A stretch of 40,082 bases of DNA from Pseudomonadales bacterium. GTDB taxonomy: Bacteria > Pseudomonadota > Gammaproteobacteria > Pseudomonadales > Azotimanducaceae. The translations under genes and the position numbers were made by a program. Under the pieces are notes generated by a model. The model did no database searches. It saw only the letters and a program-made list of their open reading frames with translations, and was not told the origin of the DNA. Positions within the stretch are counted from its first letter, which is position 1, and each line of letters starts with the position of its first letter. This document shows, piece by piece, positions 1 through 8,294 of this stretch. The stretch covers positions 1 through 40,082 of the forward strand of contig JANQFF010000068.1 in the NCBI GenBank assembly GCA_028277965.1. The letters run 5' to 3'.

Positions 1-662
1 AGCGCTGCACGCTCTTCTGTAATGAAGCCGTTCATGAGGATGACAGCGGGTTTGCCGGTTTTGAGAGCTGCTGCAGTCCCGTCCACATTCCCCTGGGAAT
101 ACGGTTTGGGTGCAGCAGCCGGCAGAGCTGTTGCTGTTGCGGTCGTACGGTTCCAGGCTGTATCTGCCGGTAGAATGAGTGTTGCAACCTGCCCTGGCGG
201 TTCGAGTGCCGCCTGGACCGCAAGGGCGCCATCGGCAGCGACATCGTCCGCCGACTCGGACACTTTTACCCAACCCGACACCGGAGTTGCGATGCCCTCA
301 ACGTCGGAAGTCAGCGGCGCATCGTATTTACGATGAAACGTCGCGTGATCGCCAACGACATTGACCACAGGCGTGCGAGCTTTCTTGGCGTTATGCAGGT
401 TGGCAAGACCGTTGCCGAGACCCGGCCCAAGATGGGTCAGCGTTGCTGCGGGTATGCCCGTCATCCGGCCATAGCCGTCCGCGGCCCCTGTCACGATGCC
501 CTCGAAAAGCCCGAGAACACAGCGCATTTCCGGATTGGTATCCAGGGCAGCGACGAAGTGCATTTCCGACGTTCCCGGGTTGGCAAAACATACGTCGACA
601 CCAGCGTCGACAAAGGTCTGCACCAAACTTTCCGCACCGCTGCGGTCTTTCTGTTCGGTCAA
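1..662 (-). CDS. ThDP-dependent enzyme, acetolactate synthase large-subunit-like (C-terminus outside window)
   Basis: About 220 N-terminal residues of a thiamine diphosphate enzyme of the acetolactate synthase / benzoylformate decarboxylase superfamily; the rest lies beyond the left edge. Seen: an N-terminal pyrimidine-binding domain with CFANPGTSEMHF near residue 30, the segment LGLFEGIVTGAADGYGR near residue 55 carrying the conserved Glu that activates the cofactor, then LTHLGPGLGNGLANLHNAKK. The start is read as TTG at 662 because GGAGG lies 5 bases upstream and no ATG occurs before the conserved domain. Family members decarboxylate 2-keto acids and may ligate the product to a second carbonyl compound; the substrate is not predictable here. 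It follows the acyl-CoA carboxylase gene on the same strand, separated by a palindromic repeat that may end or attenuate transcription. Confidence 0.86.
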   Translation of the reverse strand, partial: MTEQKDRSGAESLVQTFVDAGVDVCFANPGTSEMHFVAALDTNPEMRCVLGLFEGIVTGAADGYGRMTGIPAATLTHLGPGLGNGLANLHNAKKARTPVVNVVGDHATFHRKYDAPLTSDVEGIATPVSGWVKVSESADDVAADGALAVQAALEPPGQVATLILPADTAWNRTTATATALPAAAPKPYSQGNVDGTAAALKTGKPAVILMNGFITEERAA

Positions 663-674
663 TTCTTCCTCCCT

Positions 675-715
675 AAACTAATAACATTGGGGTCAGACCC
701 CATTGTTACTAGTTT
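675..715. repeat. GGGGTCAGACCCC-centred palindrome, copy 1
   Basis: A 41-base palindrome centred on base 695, with 18 of 20 arm positions pairing (mismatches 681/709 and 687/703). It sits in the 62-base gap between two minus-strand genes. A second copy at 37044-37084 is identical at 39 of 41 positions, and the two differences are exactly the mismatched positions here. Likely a REP-like dispersed element; it may also form a strong hairpin in RNA. Confidence 0.9.
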
Positions 716-724
716 TTCCTGTAA

Positions 725-3700
725 CTACCACGCATCCACAAACGGACGCTTTTTGCCGGATCGCGGGGTCGTACGGACTGATTTCAACAGGCTCGCCACC
801 CACCAGCGCGAATCGGCCGGGTCGATAGTGTCATCGATGCTGAACATGTTCGCGTTGTTCACAGCCTTACCGACCTCGTATGCCCGGGCCACCATTTCCT
901 CGTACGTTTTAAGACGCTCTTCCGGATCCTCGATGGCGGCGAGTTCCTTTCGATAGCCCAGCTTCACCGACCCTTCGAGACCCATGCCACCAAACTCACC
1001 TGTCGGCCATGACACAGTGAAGTAAGGCACCTTGTACGAGCCGCCTGCCATCGCGATGGCACCCAGCCCATAGGCTTTGCGCAGCACAATCGTGAAAAAA
1101 GGCACGCTGATGTTGGCCCCCACAATGAACATCCGGCTCGAATGCCGCACGAGACCCGTGTGCTCGATCTCCGGGCCCACCATGATTCCCGGCGTGTCGC
1201 AGAGATAAAGCAGCGGAATATCGAAGGCATCACACAACTGCATGAACCGGGCGCCTTTGTCGGCAGCATCCGAGTCGATTGCACCGCCCAGATGATGGGG
1301 GTTGTTGGCGATGACACCCATCGCCTTACCCTCCACACGGATGAGGCTCGTGACCATGCCGTGACCGAAATTGGGTCTCAGTTCCAGCACGGTATCGACG
1401 TCCGCCAGCGTCTCGATGACATCACGCACCGAATACACCCGCAGGCGGTTCTCCGGGATGATGTGTCGCATCGTGCGCTGGTCATTTTCCTCGTAGTCGG
1501 TGACGTCCCCCTGGAAGTAAGAGAGGTATTTCCTGGTCATCTCGACCGCTTCTGCCTCATCTTCCACCAGGATATCGATCACACCACTCGCCACCTGCAC
1601 ATCAACGGGGCCAATGTCTTCCGGCGCGAAGATTCCGAGGCCGCCACCTTCAATCATGGCCGGACCACCCATCCCGATGTTGGATCCTTTTGTTGCGATG
1701 ATGACGTCGCAACAACCGAGCAATGAAGCGTTTCCAGCGAAACACCGACCGGTGGTGATCCCCACCATCGGTACGAGTCCGGACAATGTTGCAAAACGTG
1801 CAAACGTACGTTGGCCTGAACCAAGGCCGTCCGTATCTCCGGGACGACCGCCGCCACCTTCAGCGAAAATCACCATCGGCATCCCGCCGTTGCTGGCGAT
1901 GTCGATCATGCGGTCGGTCTTGCGATGGTTCTGGGCACCCTGAGTACCGGCAAGAACGGTGTAGTCGTAGCTCATGACCACACATCGCGAGTCGGGATCG
2001 TCAAACGTATCGCCATTAATTCGTCCGACACCGGTAACCATGCCGTCCGCCGGTGTGGTCTCCATGAGCGTTTCTACAGAATGGCGCCTGCGCTGGGCAG
2101 CAATCACCAGCGGCCCGTACTCGACAAACGTCTCCGGATCGCAGAGGTCCTCGATATTCTCCCGCGCTGTTCGGAGTCCCTTGTCATGGCGTTTGCGCAC
2201 CGCATCGGGACGATTTTCGTCGAGGGTCGTGGCGTGGCGGTCGTATGACTCTTCGAGGTCCGGACGGATGTAATCGGGATCGATACCTGCCGCTTCCTCG
2301 GCATTGGTTCCTTCAACTTCACCGGCTTCGATCAGTACCAGGATCTGGTTTTCGTACAGCGCATCGCCTTCCGCAACGTCAATACGGGCAACGGTCCCTC
2401 CCGCAGCGGCTGAGATTTCGTGTTCCATCTTCATGGATTCCATCACCACCAGGAGTTGTCCCTCAGCGACCGTATCGCCCTGGCCCACCTCAAGGCTGAC
2501 TACCGTACCCTGCAAAGGTGTGGCTACAGCCACCATACCCTCAGGCACATCCACATCTGCGCTCGCATGACTTCCTGCTACTTCGGTTTGCTGACCAAAG
2601 TCGAGGACCGCAAGCGGATCGGAGGCATCGATCTGGGCACCGGCTCTCCGCGGTCCTCCCTCTGGCGTTTCCTCGAGGTGTTTGACCTCTCCCTGCGCTG
2701 CACTCAGGGTTTTGCGATGGGTCTCGATCAGGCCGGTTGTCATCGATCCTGAATTTACCTCGGGTAAATCAAGCAATGCCTGTAGCACCGGGATATTCGT
2801 TGCAGCCCCATCGATCCGGAACTCCGACAACGCCCGGTGGGTTTTTCGATTGAGCACCTGAAGGTCGTCCGTATGGATCGACACAATCACTTTTGCAAGC
2901 AGCGAGTCGTACCTGGGACTGGTGGCGTATCCGGTGTAACCAAACGTATCCACGCGGACCCCGGGACCCCCGGGCAGGTCGAAGTGACGCAACGTCCCGC
3001 CACTTGGAACGACGTCCCCTTCTGTATTCATGGTTTCCAGGTTTACACGGGCCTGAACCGCAGCCCCTTTGGGCACAATCGAATCCTGCAAACCGATATC
3101 TGCAAGCGTTGCCCCTGACGCAAGTTTCATCTGGGTTGCGACGATATCCACGCCGGTCACTTCCTCTGTCACTGTGTGCTCAACCTGCAGGCGGGCGTTT
3201 GCCTCCATGAATGCAAAACGCCGCCCGTCGCGGCTGTCCAGGAGAAACTCAAACGTGCCGACGTTCCTGTAGCTGACGGAACCCGCCAGGGTACGCGCGG
3301 CTTCCAGGATCGCCTCACGGACATCATCGTCGAGTGCCGGTGCCGGTGCGTACTCCAGGATTTTCTGGTGTCGCCGCTGAATGCTGCAATCCCGGTCACC
3401 GAGGTCAATCACGTGCTCCCCGTCCCCGACAATCTGGACCTCAATATGGCGCGGACTTTCAAGATACTCTTCCACGTACAGATCCGCTGACCCGAACGCA
3501 GCGGTCGCTTCTGACGCACATCGCTCAAACGCGGGTTCAATCTCAGCAGGCTCGCGAACGACCCGCATGCCGCGACCACCACCGCCACTCACGGCTTTGA
3601 TGATCATGCCCGTTCCTTCGGGTAGGCCAGAGAAGAATGCTCGTGCGCCCGCGAGGTCTACGGGACCATCCGAACCAGCCAGCAACGGCACACCGGCAGC

Positions 3701-4063
3701 TTCTGCAGCGGAGCGGGCTTCCGCCTTGTTTCCGAAGAGTCTGAGCGTTTGAACATCAGGGCCTACAAATGTCATGCCTGCATCAGCCACAGCCGCGGCA
3801 AAATCCGCGTTCTCCGACAGGAACCCGTATCCCGGGTGGACCGCTGTACATCCGGTCTCTGCCCCGGCACGCACAATACCTTCGATATCGAGGTACGCTG
3901 GTGCCCCCACACCGGTGAGGCGAACTGCCTCGTCAGCCTGACGGATGTGCAGGGAGTTCGCTTCGTCTTCCGCGTATATCGCCACACACCCGATCCCGAC
4001 CTCTCTGGCAGATCGAATGATCCGGACCGCTATTTCGCCTCGGTTTGCTATCAACAGTTTCAT
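725..4063 (-). CDS. Single-chain biotin-dependent acyl-CoA carboxylase (BC-BCCP-CT fusion)
   Basis: A 1112-residue protein carrying all three activities of a biotin-dependent carboxylase. Residues 1-450 are biotin carboxylase: MKLLIANRGEIAVRI start, glycine-rich ATP-grasp loop SGGGGRGMRV at 159-168, and ARLQVEHTVTE near 290-300 with the conserved Arg, Gln and Glu. Residues about 505-580 are the biotinyl domain with MESMKMEHE; Lys545 is the expected biotin site. Residues about 600-1112 are a carboxyltransferase of the AccD/PccB type. ATP-dependent carboxylation of biotin is followed by transfer to an acyl-CoA alpha carbon. Most bacteria split this over two or more polypeptides; one-chain forms are known as long-chain acyl-CoA carboxylase (LCC) in actinobacteria. 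Acyl chain preference is not predictable. The LLM gene ends 12 bases upstream on the same strand. Confidence 0.93.
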   Translation of the reverse strand: MKLLIANRGEIAVRIIRSAREVGIGCVAIYAEDEANSLHIRQADEAVRLTGVGAPAYLDIEGIVRAGAETGCTAVHPGYGFLSENADFAAAVADAGMTFVGPDVQTLRLFGNKAEARSAAEAAGVPLLAGSDGPVDLAGARAFFSGLPEGTGMIIKAVSGGGGRGMRVVREPAEIEPAFERCASEATAAFGSADLYVEEYLESPRHIEVQIVGDGEHVIDLGDRDCSIQRRHQKILEYAPAPALDDDVREAILEAARTLAGSVSYRNVGTFEFLLDSRDGRRFAFMEANARLQVEHTVTEEVTGVDIVATQMKLASGATLADIGLQDSIVPKGAAVQARVNLETMNTEGDVVPSGGTLRHFDLPGGPGVRVDTFGYTGYATSPRYDSLLAKVIVSIHTDDLQVLNRKTHRALSEFRIDGAATNIPVLQALLDLPEVNSGSMTTGLIETHRKTLSAAQGEVKHLEETPEGGPRRAGAQIDASDPLAVLDFGQQTEVAGSHASADVDVPEGMVAVATPLQGTVVSLEVGQGDTVAEGQLLVVMESMKMEHEISAAAGGTVARIDVAEGDALYENQILVLIEAGEVEGTNAEEAAGIDPDYIRPDLEESYDRHATTLDENRPDAVRKRHDKGLRTARENIEDLCDPETFVEYGPLVIAAQRRRHSVETLMETTPADGMVTGVGRINGDTFDDPDSRCVVMSYDYTVLAGTQGAQNHRKTDRMIDIASNGGMPMVIFAEGGGGRPGDTDGLGSGQRTFARFATLSGLVPMVGITTGRCFAGNASLLGCCDVIIATKGSNIGMGGPAMIEGGGLGIFAPEDIGPVDVQVASGVIDILVEDEAEAVEMTRKYLSYFQGDVTDYEENDQRTMRHIIPENRLRVYSVRDVIETLADVDTVLELRPNFGHGMVTSLIRVEGKAMGVIANNPHHLGGAIDSDAADKGARFMQLCDAFDIPLLYLCDTPGIMVGPEIEHTGLVRHSSRMFIVGANISVPFFTIVLRKAYGLGAIAMAGGSYKVPYFTVSWPTGEFGGMGLEGSVKLGYRKELAAIEDPEERLKTYEEMVARAYEVGKAVNNANMFSIDDTIDPADSRWWVASLLKSVRTTPRSGKKRPFVDAW

Positions 4064-4075
4064 AGTTTGTTTTTC

Positions 4076-5056
4076 CTACAGCCTTGGCAGGACCTCGTCC
4101 GTCAGGCGTATGAACGTCTCATGGCTCAGAATGGAAGCCATCAGGTAATCGAGAGGAATGGTCTCTTCCAGCTCCCGGAGCTGATCGATAACCTTTGCCG
4201 GAGATCCGTGAATAATGACCTCGTTGACATATCGCTCAACGCGTTCCTCATCCTGTGCCCACGCCTCCGGCGGCCCTCCGACTTTGTTGGGATTAGCGTA
4301 ACTCCCGACCGTCCAGCGCGCCCCCTGTCGCGCTATCTCCTCAGCTTCGGCATCCGTGGCCGCGATGGCCATCAGCCGGGCTATCGGTATATCGGACTCG
4401 ACGGTGTGTCCATTTTCGGCAAGGACGCGGCGATACAGCGCTATCTTTTCTCCAATCTCCGTATGCGCCGAGTGCGGGTCCATCAGGATAGCGTGCCCCT
4501 GCTCGGCAGCCCATTCAACGGCGGGCGCTGATGAAGACGCGAGCCACACCGGCATGGGATCCTGCAAAGGTTTCGGCAGCACTTCTATCTCGTCAAAGCG
4601 ATTGTATTTGCCTTGATACGTCAGCTTTTCGTTACTCCATGCATCAAGCACAATCTGGAAATTCTCGCGAAAGCGCTCGTACGAATCATCCCGTTCAACC
4701 CCGAACGCTTCCATCTCTGTCTGATCAAAACCGCGCCCGGCGCCCCAATTCACCCGTCCACCCGACAGGTGGTCCAGGAGCGCTACCTCTTCAGCAAGCC
4801 GTAGTGGATGGTAAAAAGCGGCCAGGGAAACGCCGGTTCCGATCCTCAGTTTTTCGGTACGGTCGGCGACATGCATGCCCATGAGGTGCACCGACGGGCA
4901 GACGCTGTAGGTTGAGAAATGGTGTTCAGCGAGCCAGACCGCGTCATACCCTGAACGGTCCATGATATCGACACGTTCGAGTGTGCGTTCATAAACGGTA
5001 TGCAAAGGCACCCGGCGTTCCGGCCAGCTGAAAAACTGCAGAACGCCGAACTTCAT
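4076..5056 (-). CDS. LLM-class (bacterial luciferase-like) flavin-dependent oxidoreductase
   Basis: A 326-residue protein of the luciferase-like TIM-barrel family. Seen: MKFGVLQFFSWP at the N-terminus, DAVWLAEHHFSTYSVCPS near residues 38-55, typical of the group that binds reduced flavin, and LRIGTGVSLAAFYHPLRLAEE followed by LDHLSGGRVNWGAGRG, which matches the family core. Members use FMNH2 or F420-type flavins to oxidise aldehydes, sulfonates, hydrocarbons or ketones; nothing here fixes the substrate. It lies between the MFS gene (16-base gap) and the acyl-CoA carboxylase gene (12-base gap), so the three are probably co-transcribed. A second, distinct LLM gene of the SsuD type lies at 34880. 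Confidence 0.93.
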   Translation of the reverse strand: MKFGVLQFFSWPERRVPLHTVYERTLERVDIMDRSGYDAVWLAEHHFSTYSVCPSVHLMGMHVADRTEKLRIGTGVSLAAFYHPLRLAEEVALLDHLSGGRVNWGAGRGFDQTEMEAFGVERDDSYERFRENFQIVLDAWSNEKLTYQGKYNRFDEIEVLPKPLQDPMPVWLASSSAPAVEWAAEQGHAILMDPHSAHTEIGEKIALYRRVLAENGHTVESDIPIARLMAIAATDAEAEEIARQGARWTVGSYANPNKVGGPPEAWAQDEERVERYVNEVIIHGSPAKVIDQLRELEETIPLDYLMASILSHETFIRLTDEVLPRL

Positions 5057-5072
5057 AATCGCACAGACACGC

Positions 5073-6401
5073 CTAAGCCGGTGCCCGGGCGAGGTCTTCC
5101 CGCAGGGTTCTGGCCCCCATCAGGTAGTGTACGGCCGCCCAGACGTTTGTGAGTGTTACAACAACCAAAGACCATCGCAGACCTTCCGCCGGGCCCATAT
5201 CGATTGCAAAGTAGTCACTCAGACCACCTGTCACGAGCGGCCCCAGACCGAGGCCAATGAAATTGAGAACAAGGAACAGGACACTCGACGCCACCGCGCG
5301 CATACGCAGCGATACAAGCCCGTGTGTCATCGCGAGCATTGGTCCCAGGTAACAGGCATTCAAGAGCACCGGTATCGCATAGACAAGCATGGCCACGCGG
5401 TGGTCAGTAAAGAAGTACACGGCAATCTGAAACGGCAGCGCGACAATAATGGCCGTAGCGGGTATCCAGATGTACATGCGCACATCTTCTTTTCCGTACT
5501 TGTCGCACAGATAACCACCAAGGAACGCACCAAGTGCAGCAGGGAGAGCAGCGACAGGTGCCAGCCAGTTGGCAGTATCGCCGCTGCCGAGTTCGTGCAC
5601 TCGCTGCAGGAAAGGCGCCATCCAACCGCCAACCCCGTACGAAACAAACGCATGTAAACCCGCGGCCATCGCCATGTGACGAAAAGAAACCCGGTCCCAT
5701 AGGAGTTTGAATACCCCCAGCAACGGCGGCGGATCATTGTCGACAACCTTGACCTCGGAAAGCCCTCTCGGCGGTTCTTTCAATGTGAGCCTGACGAAGA
5801 TGGCAAAGAACACCCCGGGAATCCCTACAGCGATGAACGCGTAACGCCAACCGAGATACTCGTTGATCCAGCCTCCCGCCAAAAAACCGATAAACACCCC
5901 AAAATTGATACCCATGTTGTAGATGGACAGTGCCGTTGCACGCTCCTCGGGCGGGAACATATCCGAGATGATCGAGTGTGCCGGTGGGCTGCAGCCCGCC
6001 TCGCCAACGCCAACACCGATCCGGGCGAGCAGGAGCTGCCAGAAATGATTGACCATTCCACACAAGGCGGTCATGGCGCTCCAGAGAGCAAGCGAAAAAG
6101 AGATGACGTTACGCCGGACGCCTTTGTCCGCAATGCGTGCGATCGGCACACCCATCGTCACGTAGAAAACAGCAAAAGCAAACCCGCTGAGGAGACCCAG
6201 CTGCCAGTCCATCAGACCCAGGTCCTGCTTGATGGATTCCTGGAGAATGACGACGATCTGCCGGTCGATGAAGTTGAAAACGTAAACGACTGTCAGAAGA
6301 CCCAGCGCGTAATACCGGTAGCCCTTGCCGAAACCGGCGTCGTCCATTTTTTTGTCAAGATCAAACGCCTGATCTGCGTCTGCAGGCCGTGCTTCACTCA
6401 C
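5073..6401 (-). CDS. MFS transporter, spinster-like
   Basis: A 442-residue inner-membrane carrier with about 12 hydrophobic segments. The N-terminal region YYALGLLTVVYVFNFIDRQI, with Asp-Arg in the first helix, and the loop motif ARIADKGVRRNVIS between helices 2 and 3 are typical of the spinster-like branch of the major facilitator superfamily. Bacterial members often sit in gene clusters for degradation of aromatic, steroid or other hydrophobic compounds, but few substrates are known. The start is a GTG at 6401 preceded by GGGGAGAG at about 9 bases. It is the first gene of a minus-strand unit with the LLM and acyl-CoA carboxylase genes, so uptake or export of a related compound is plausible. 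Confidence 0.9.
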   Translation of the reverse strand: MSEARPADADQAFDLDKKMDDAGFGKGYRYYALGLLTVVYVFNFIDRQIVVILQESIKQDLGLMDWQLGLLSGFAFAVFYVTMGVPIARIADKGVRRNVISFSLALWSAMTALCGMVNHFWQLLLARIGVGVGEAGCSPPAHSIISDMFPPEERATALSIYNMGINFGVFIGFLAGGWINEYLGWRYAFIAVGIPGVFFAIFVRLTLKEPPRGLSEVKVVDNDPPPLLGVFKLLWDRVSFRHMAMAAGLHAFVSYGVGGWMAPFLQRVHELGSGDTANWLAPVAALPAALGAFLGGYLCDKYGKEDVRMYIWIPATAIIVALPFQIAVYFFTDHRVAMLVYAIPVLLNACYLGPMLAMTHGLVSLRMRAVASSVLFLVLNFIGLGLGPLVTGGLSDYFAIDMGPAEGLRWSLVVVTLTNVWAAVHYLMGARTLREDLARAPA

Positions 6402-6428
6402 CTGGACTTACTCTCCCCAACCGAATGT

Positions 6429-6468
6429 CCTCTGCGAAGAATCCCGGCTAACGCCGCTCTTACAGAGG
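6429..6468. repeat. REP-like palindrome, degenerate copy
   Basis: On the minus strand it reads as a variant of the common gammaproteobacterial REP unit (CTGTAAGAGCGGCGTTAGCC). Outer arms CCTCTG/CAGAGG and an inner CGGC-TAAC-GCCG hairpin are seen. It lies between the divergent MFS and Bax genes. A second, better conserved copy is at 37107-37134. REP identity is from recall of the motif, not a search. Confidence 0.75.
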
Positions 6469-6523
6469 GACCTAAGAAATCCTCCGCAACCAGTTATAGC
6501 ACAGAACGTGTCACAATAAGCCC

Positions 6524-7267
6524 ATGGACAAACTACAACTTACGGCTTTCATCCTGTCTGCCGTTTTACTCGCAGGGACCGCGATGTTTGTGTTGGACCA
6601 GCGTCCGCCAACACCCCTGCCCGACTTTTCCATCCACGAAGATGTCAAAGCCAAAAAGGCTCATTTCTTCTCCTATCTGACTCCGTTTATTGACTTGGCG
6701 AACGCCAGAATCGCTGAAGACCGTTTGGTCCTGGAGCATATTTACGGGCGGTTTCTGGATGCGGGTACACTACACTGGCTGGAACGTGCCCGTCTCGTGA
6801 AGCTTGTCGGTCCGTACGCCATCGAAACCGGACAGGCCGTATCAGACGCAGAACTTGTAGCTGAAGCCATGCTGAGGGTGAACATCGTTCCGGCTCCTCT
6901 TGTTCTGATCCAGGCTGCAAAAGAATCAGCCTGGGGTACGTCCAAATTCGCTGTTCAGGGCAACAATCTCTTTGGTCAGCAGTGTTTCGACAAAGGCTGT
7001 GGATTTATCCCAACGGCACGCGACGTTGGACGACGCCACGAGGTGGCCGCCTTTCCCTCAGTACAGGCGGCTGTCGATGCATATCTATTCAATCTCAACA
7101 CTCATCCACGCTACGCGGACATGCGGGAAATCCGCCTCGAGATGGAACTCACCGGGAACGAACTCACCGGTACCCGCCTTGCGGATGGCCTGCTCGCCTA
7201 CTCGGAGCGACGACAAGCGTACGTGGACGAGGTCAAAGCCATGATTCGCCAGAACCGCCTTGAATAA
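6524..7267 (+). CDS. bax: Bax-type glucosaminidase-domain protein (GH73 peptidoglycan hydrolase)
   Basis: A 247-residue protein with one N-terminal hydrophobic segment (residues about 6-23), so it is exported or anchored in the inner membrane and acts in the periplasm. The glucosaminidase core spans about 85-240. VLIQAAKESAWGTSKFAVQG holds the presumed catalytic Glu134, followed by NNLFGQQCF and the YLFNLNTHPRYADMR segment typical of Bax/FlgJ-like N-acetylglucosaminidases, which cleave the glycan strands of murein. Two Cys near residue 155 could form a disulfide. The downstream polysaccharide deacetylase gene overlaps its end by 8 bases, suggesting translational coupling and a shared role in cell-wall or glycan turnover. 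No convincing Shine-Dalgarno precedes the ATG. Confidence 0.9.
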   Translation: MDKLQLTAFILSAVLLAGTAMFVLDQRPPTPLPDFSIHEDVKAKKAHFFSYLTPFIDLANARIAEDRLVLEHIYGRFLDAGTLHWLERARLVKLVGPYAIETGQAVSDAELVAEAMLRVNIVPAPLVLIQAAKESAWGTSKFAVQGNNLFGQQCFDKGCGFIPTARDVGRRHEVAAFPSVQAAVDAYLFNLNTHPRYADMREIRLEMELTGNELTGTRLADGLLAYSERRQAYVDEVKAMIRQNRLE

Positions 7268-8285
7268 GGTGCTCGTCATCGCCGTCCTGATGCTGCTGCC
7301 TGCGCCGGGAGTTGCAAATCACATTGTTTTGGCCTACCACCATGTCTCCGACAAGACCCCTGCCGTAACAAGCGTCAGCCCAGAGCTCTTCAAAGAGCAC
7401 CTCGAAATTATCGCGGCAGCAGGCTTTGAGGTCTGGCCGCTCGGCAGACTGACAGCCAGCCTGCGCGCCGGGGAAACCATCCCCGACCGAGTGGTAGCGC
7501 TCACTTTTGACGATGCTTACATCTCCGTATTCGAAAACGCTTACCCCATGCTGGCGGCCAGGCGCTGGCCCTTCACAGTCTTCGCTAACACTGAGGCGAT
7601 CGATCAGGGATCCCGCCCGTACATGACCTGGGACCAATTACGTACGCTCGTTGAAGCTGGTGTTGAGGTAGGCAATCACTCCCACAGCCACGCTCACCTG
7701 GCTTCCCTCAACGATCGCTGTGCCGTGATCGACGACATCCAGACAGCCCAGAGACGGATCAGCCAGGAACTCGGAGTATCTCCAACCCTCTTCGCATATC
7801 CCTACGGCGAATTTACGCCTGAGCTGCAAGCGCATATAGAGGATCTGAAACTCACCGGCGTCGGGCAGCACTCGGGCGCGCTCGGTCCAGACACCGACTG
7901 GCTCGCGGTACCCCGGTTCCCAATGTCAGGCAGCTACGCATCACCGGCCGAATTCAGATCCCGGCTCATGACCCGGCCACTGGTGGTTGAAGCAGATCCT
8001 TCCAACGGTTACGTCCTGCAGAACGGCCATACTGTGGAGCTTCAGCTCAACATCAGGTCCAACGGCAGCAACCTCGGTCAGCTGGCTTGTTACGCAACCG
8101 GTCAGGGAAAGATGGATATGACGGGAGGCAACGGCCGGTTTACGATCAGACCCGTCCAGCCTTTGAAGACGGGTCGTACGAAGTTCAATTGCACAGCACC
8201 CTCATCGACTGAAGCGGGCGTCTATCACTGGTGGAGTTACCTCGTGATGAAACCCAATGCTGATGGTTCCTGGTATGGATGGTAA
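7260..8285 (+). CDS. Polysaccharide deacetylase (NodB domain) with C-terminal extension
   Basis: A 341-residue exported protein: signal peptide about residues 1-19, NodB-type carbohydrate esterase 4 domain about 20-220, and an extra C-terminal region of about 110 residues. Catalytic features seen: LTFDDAY (Asp84, Asp85), the metal-binding His pair in GNHSHSHAHL (His140, His144) and FAYPYGEF near 185. Such enzymes remove N- or O-acetyl groups from chitin, peptidoglycan or exopolysaccharide, using a divalent metal. The C-terminal region looks beta-rich and carries two Cys (CYATG and FNCTAP) that could be disulfide bonded; its function is unknown. The gene overlaps the upstream bax-like gene by 8 bases and is followed after 9 bases by the first PhyH-HEAT gene. 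Confidence 0.92.
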   Translation: MNKVLVIAVLMLLPAPGVANHIVLAYHHVSDKTPAVTSVSPELFKEHLEIIAAAGFEVWPLGRLTASLRAGETIPDRVVALTFDDAYISVFENAYPMLAARRWPFTVFANTEAIDQGSRPYMTWDQLRTLVEAGVEVGNHSHSHAHLASLNDRCAVIDDIQTAQRRISQELGVSPTLFAYPYGEFTPELQAHIEDLKLTGVGQHSGALGPDTDWLAVPRFPMSGSYASPAEFRSRLMTRPLVVEADPSNGYVLQNGHTVELQLNIRSNGSNLGQLACYATGQGKMDMTGGNGRFTIRPVQPLKTGRTKFNCTAPSSTEAGVYHWWSYLVMKPNADGSWYGW

Positions 8286-8294
8286 CGTGTCCAG

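Noticed and set aside
1142-1726. Plus-strand open frames across the acyl-CoA carboxylase gene
   Set aside because: Shadows of a long minus-strand gene with all family motifs in frame.
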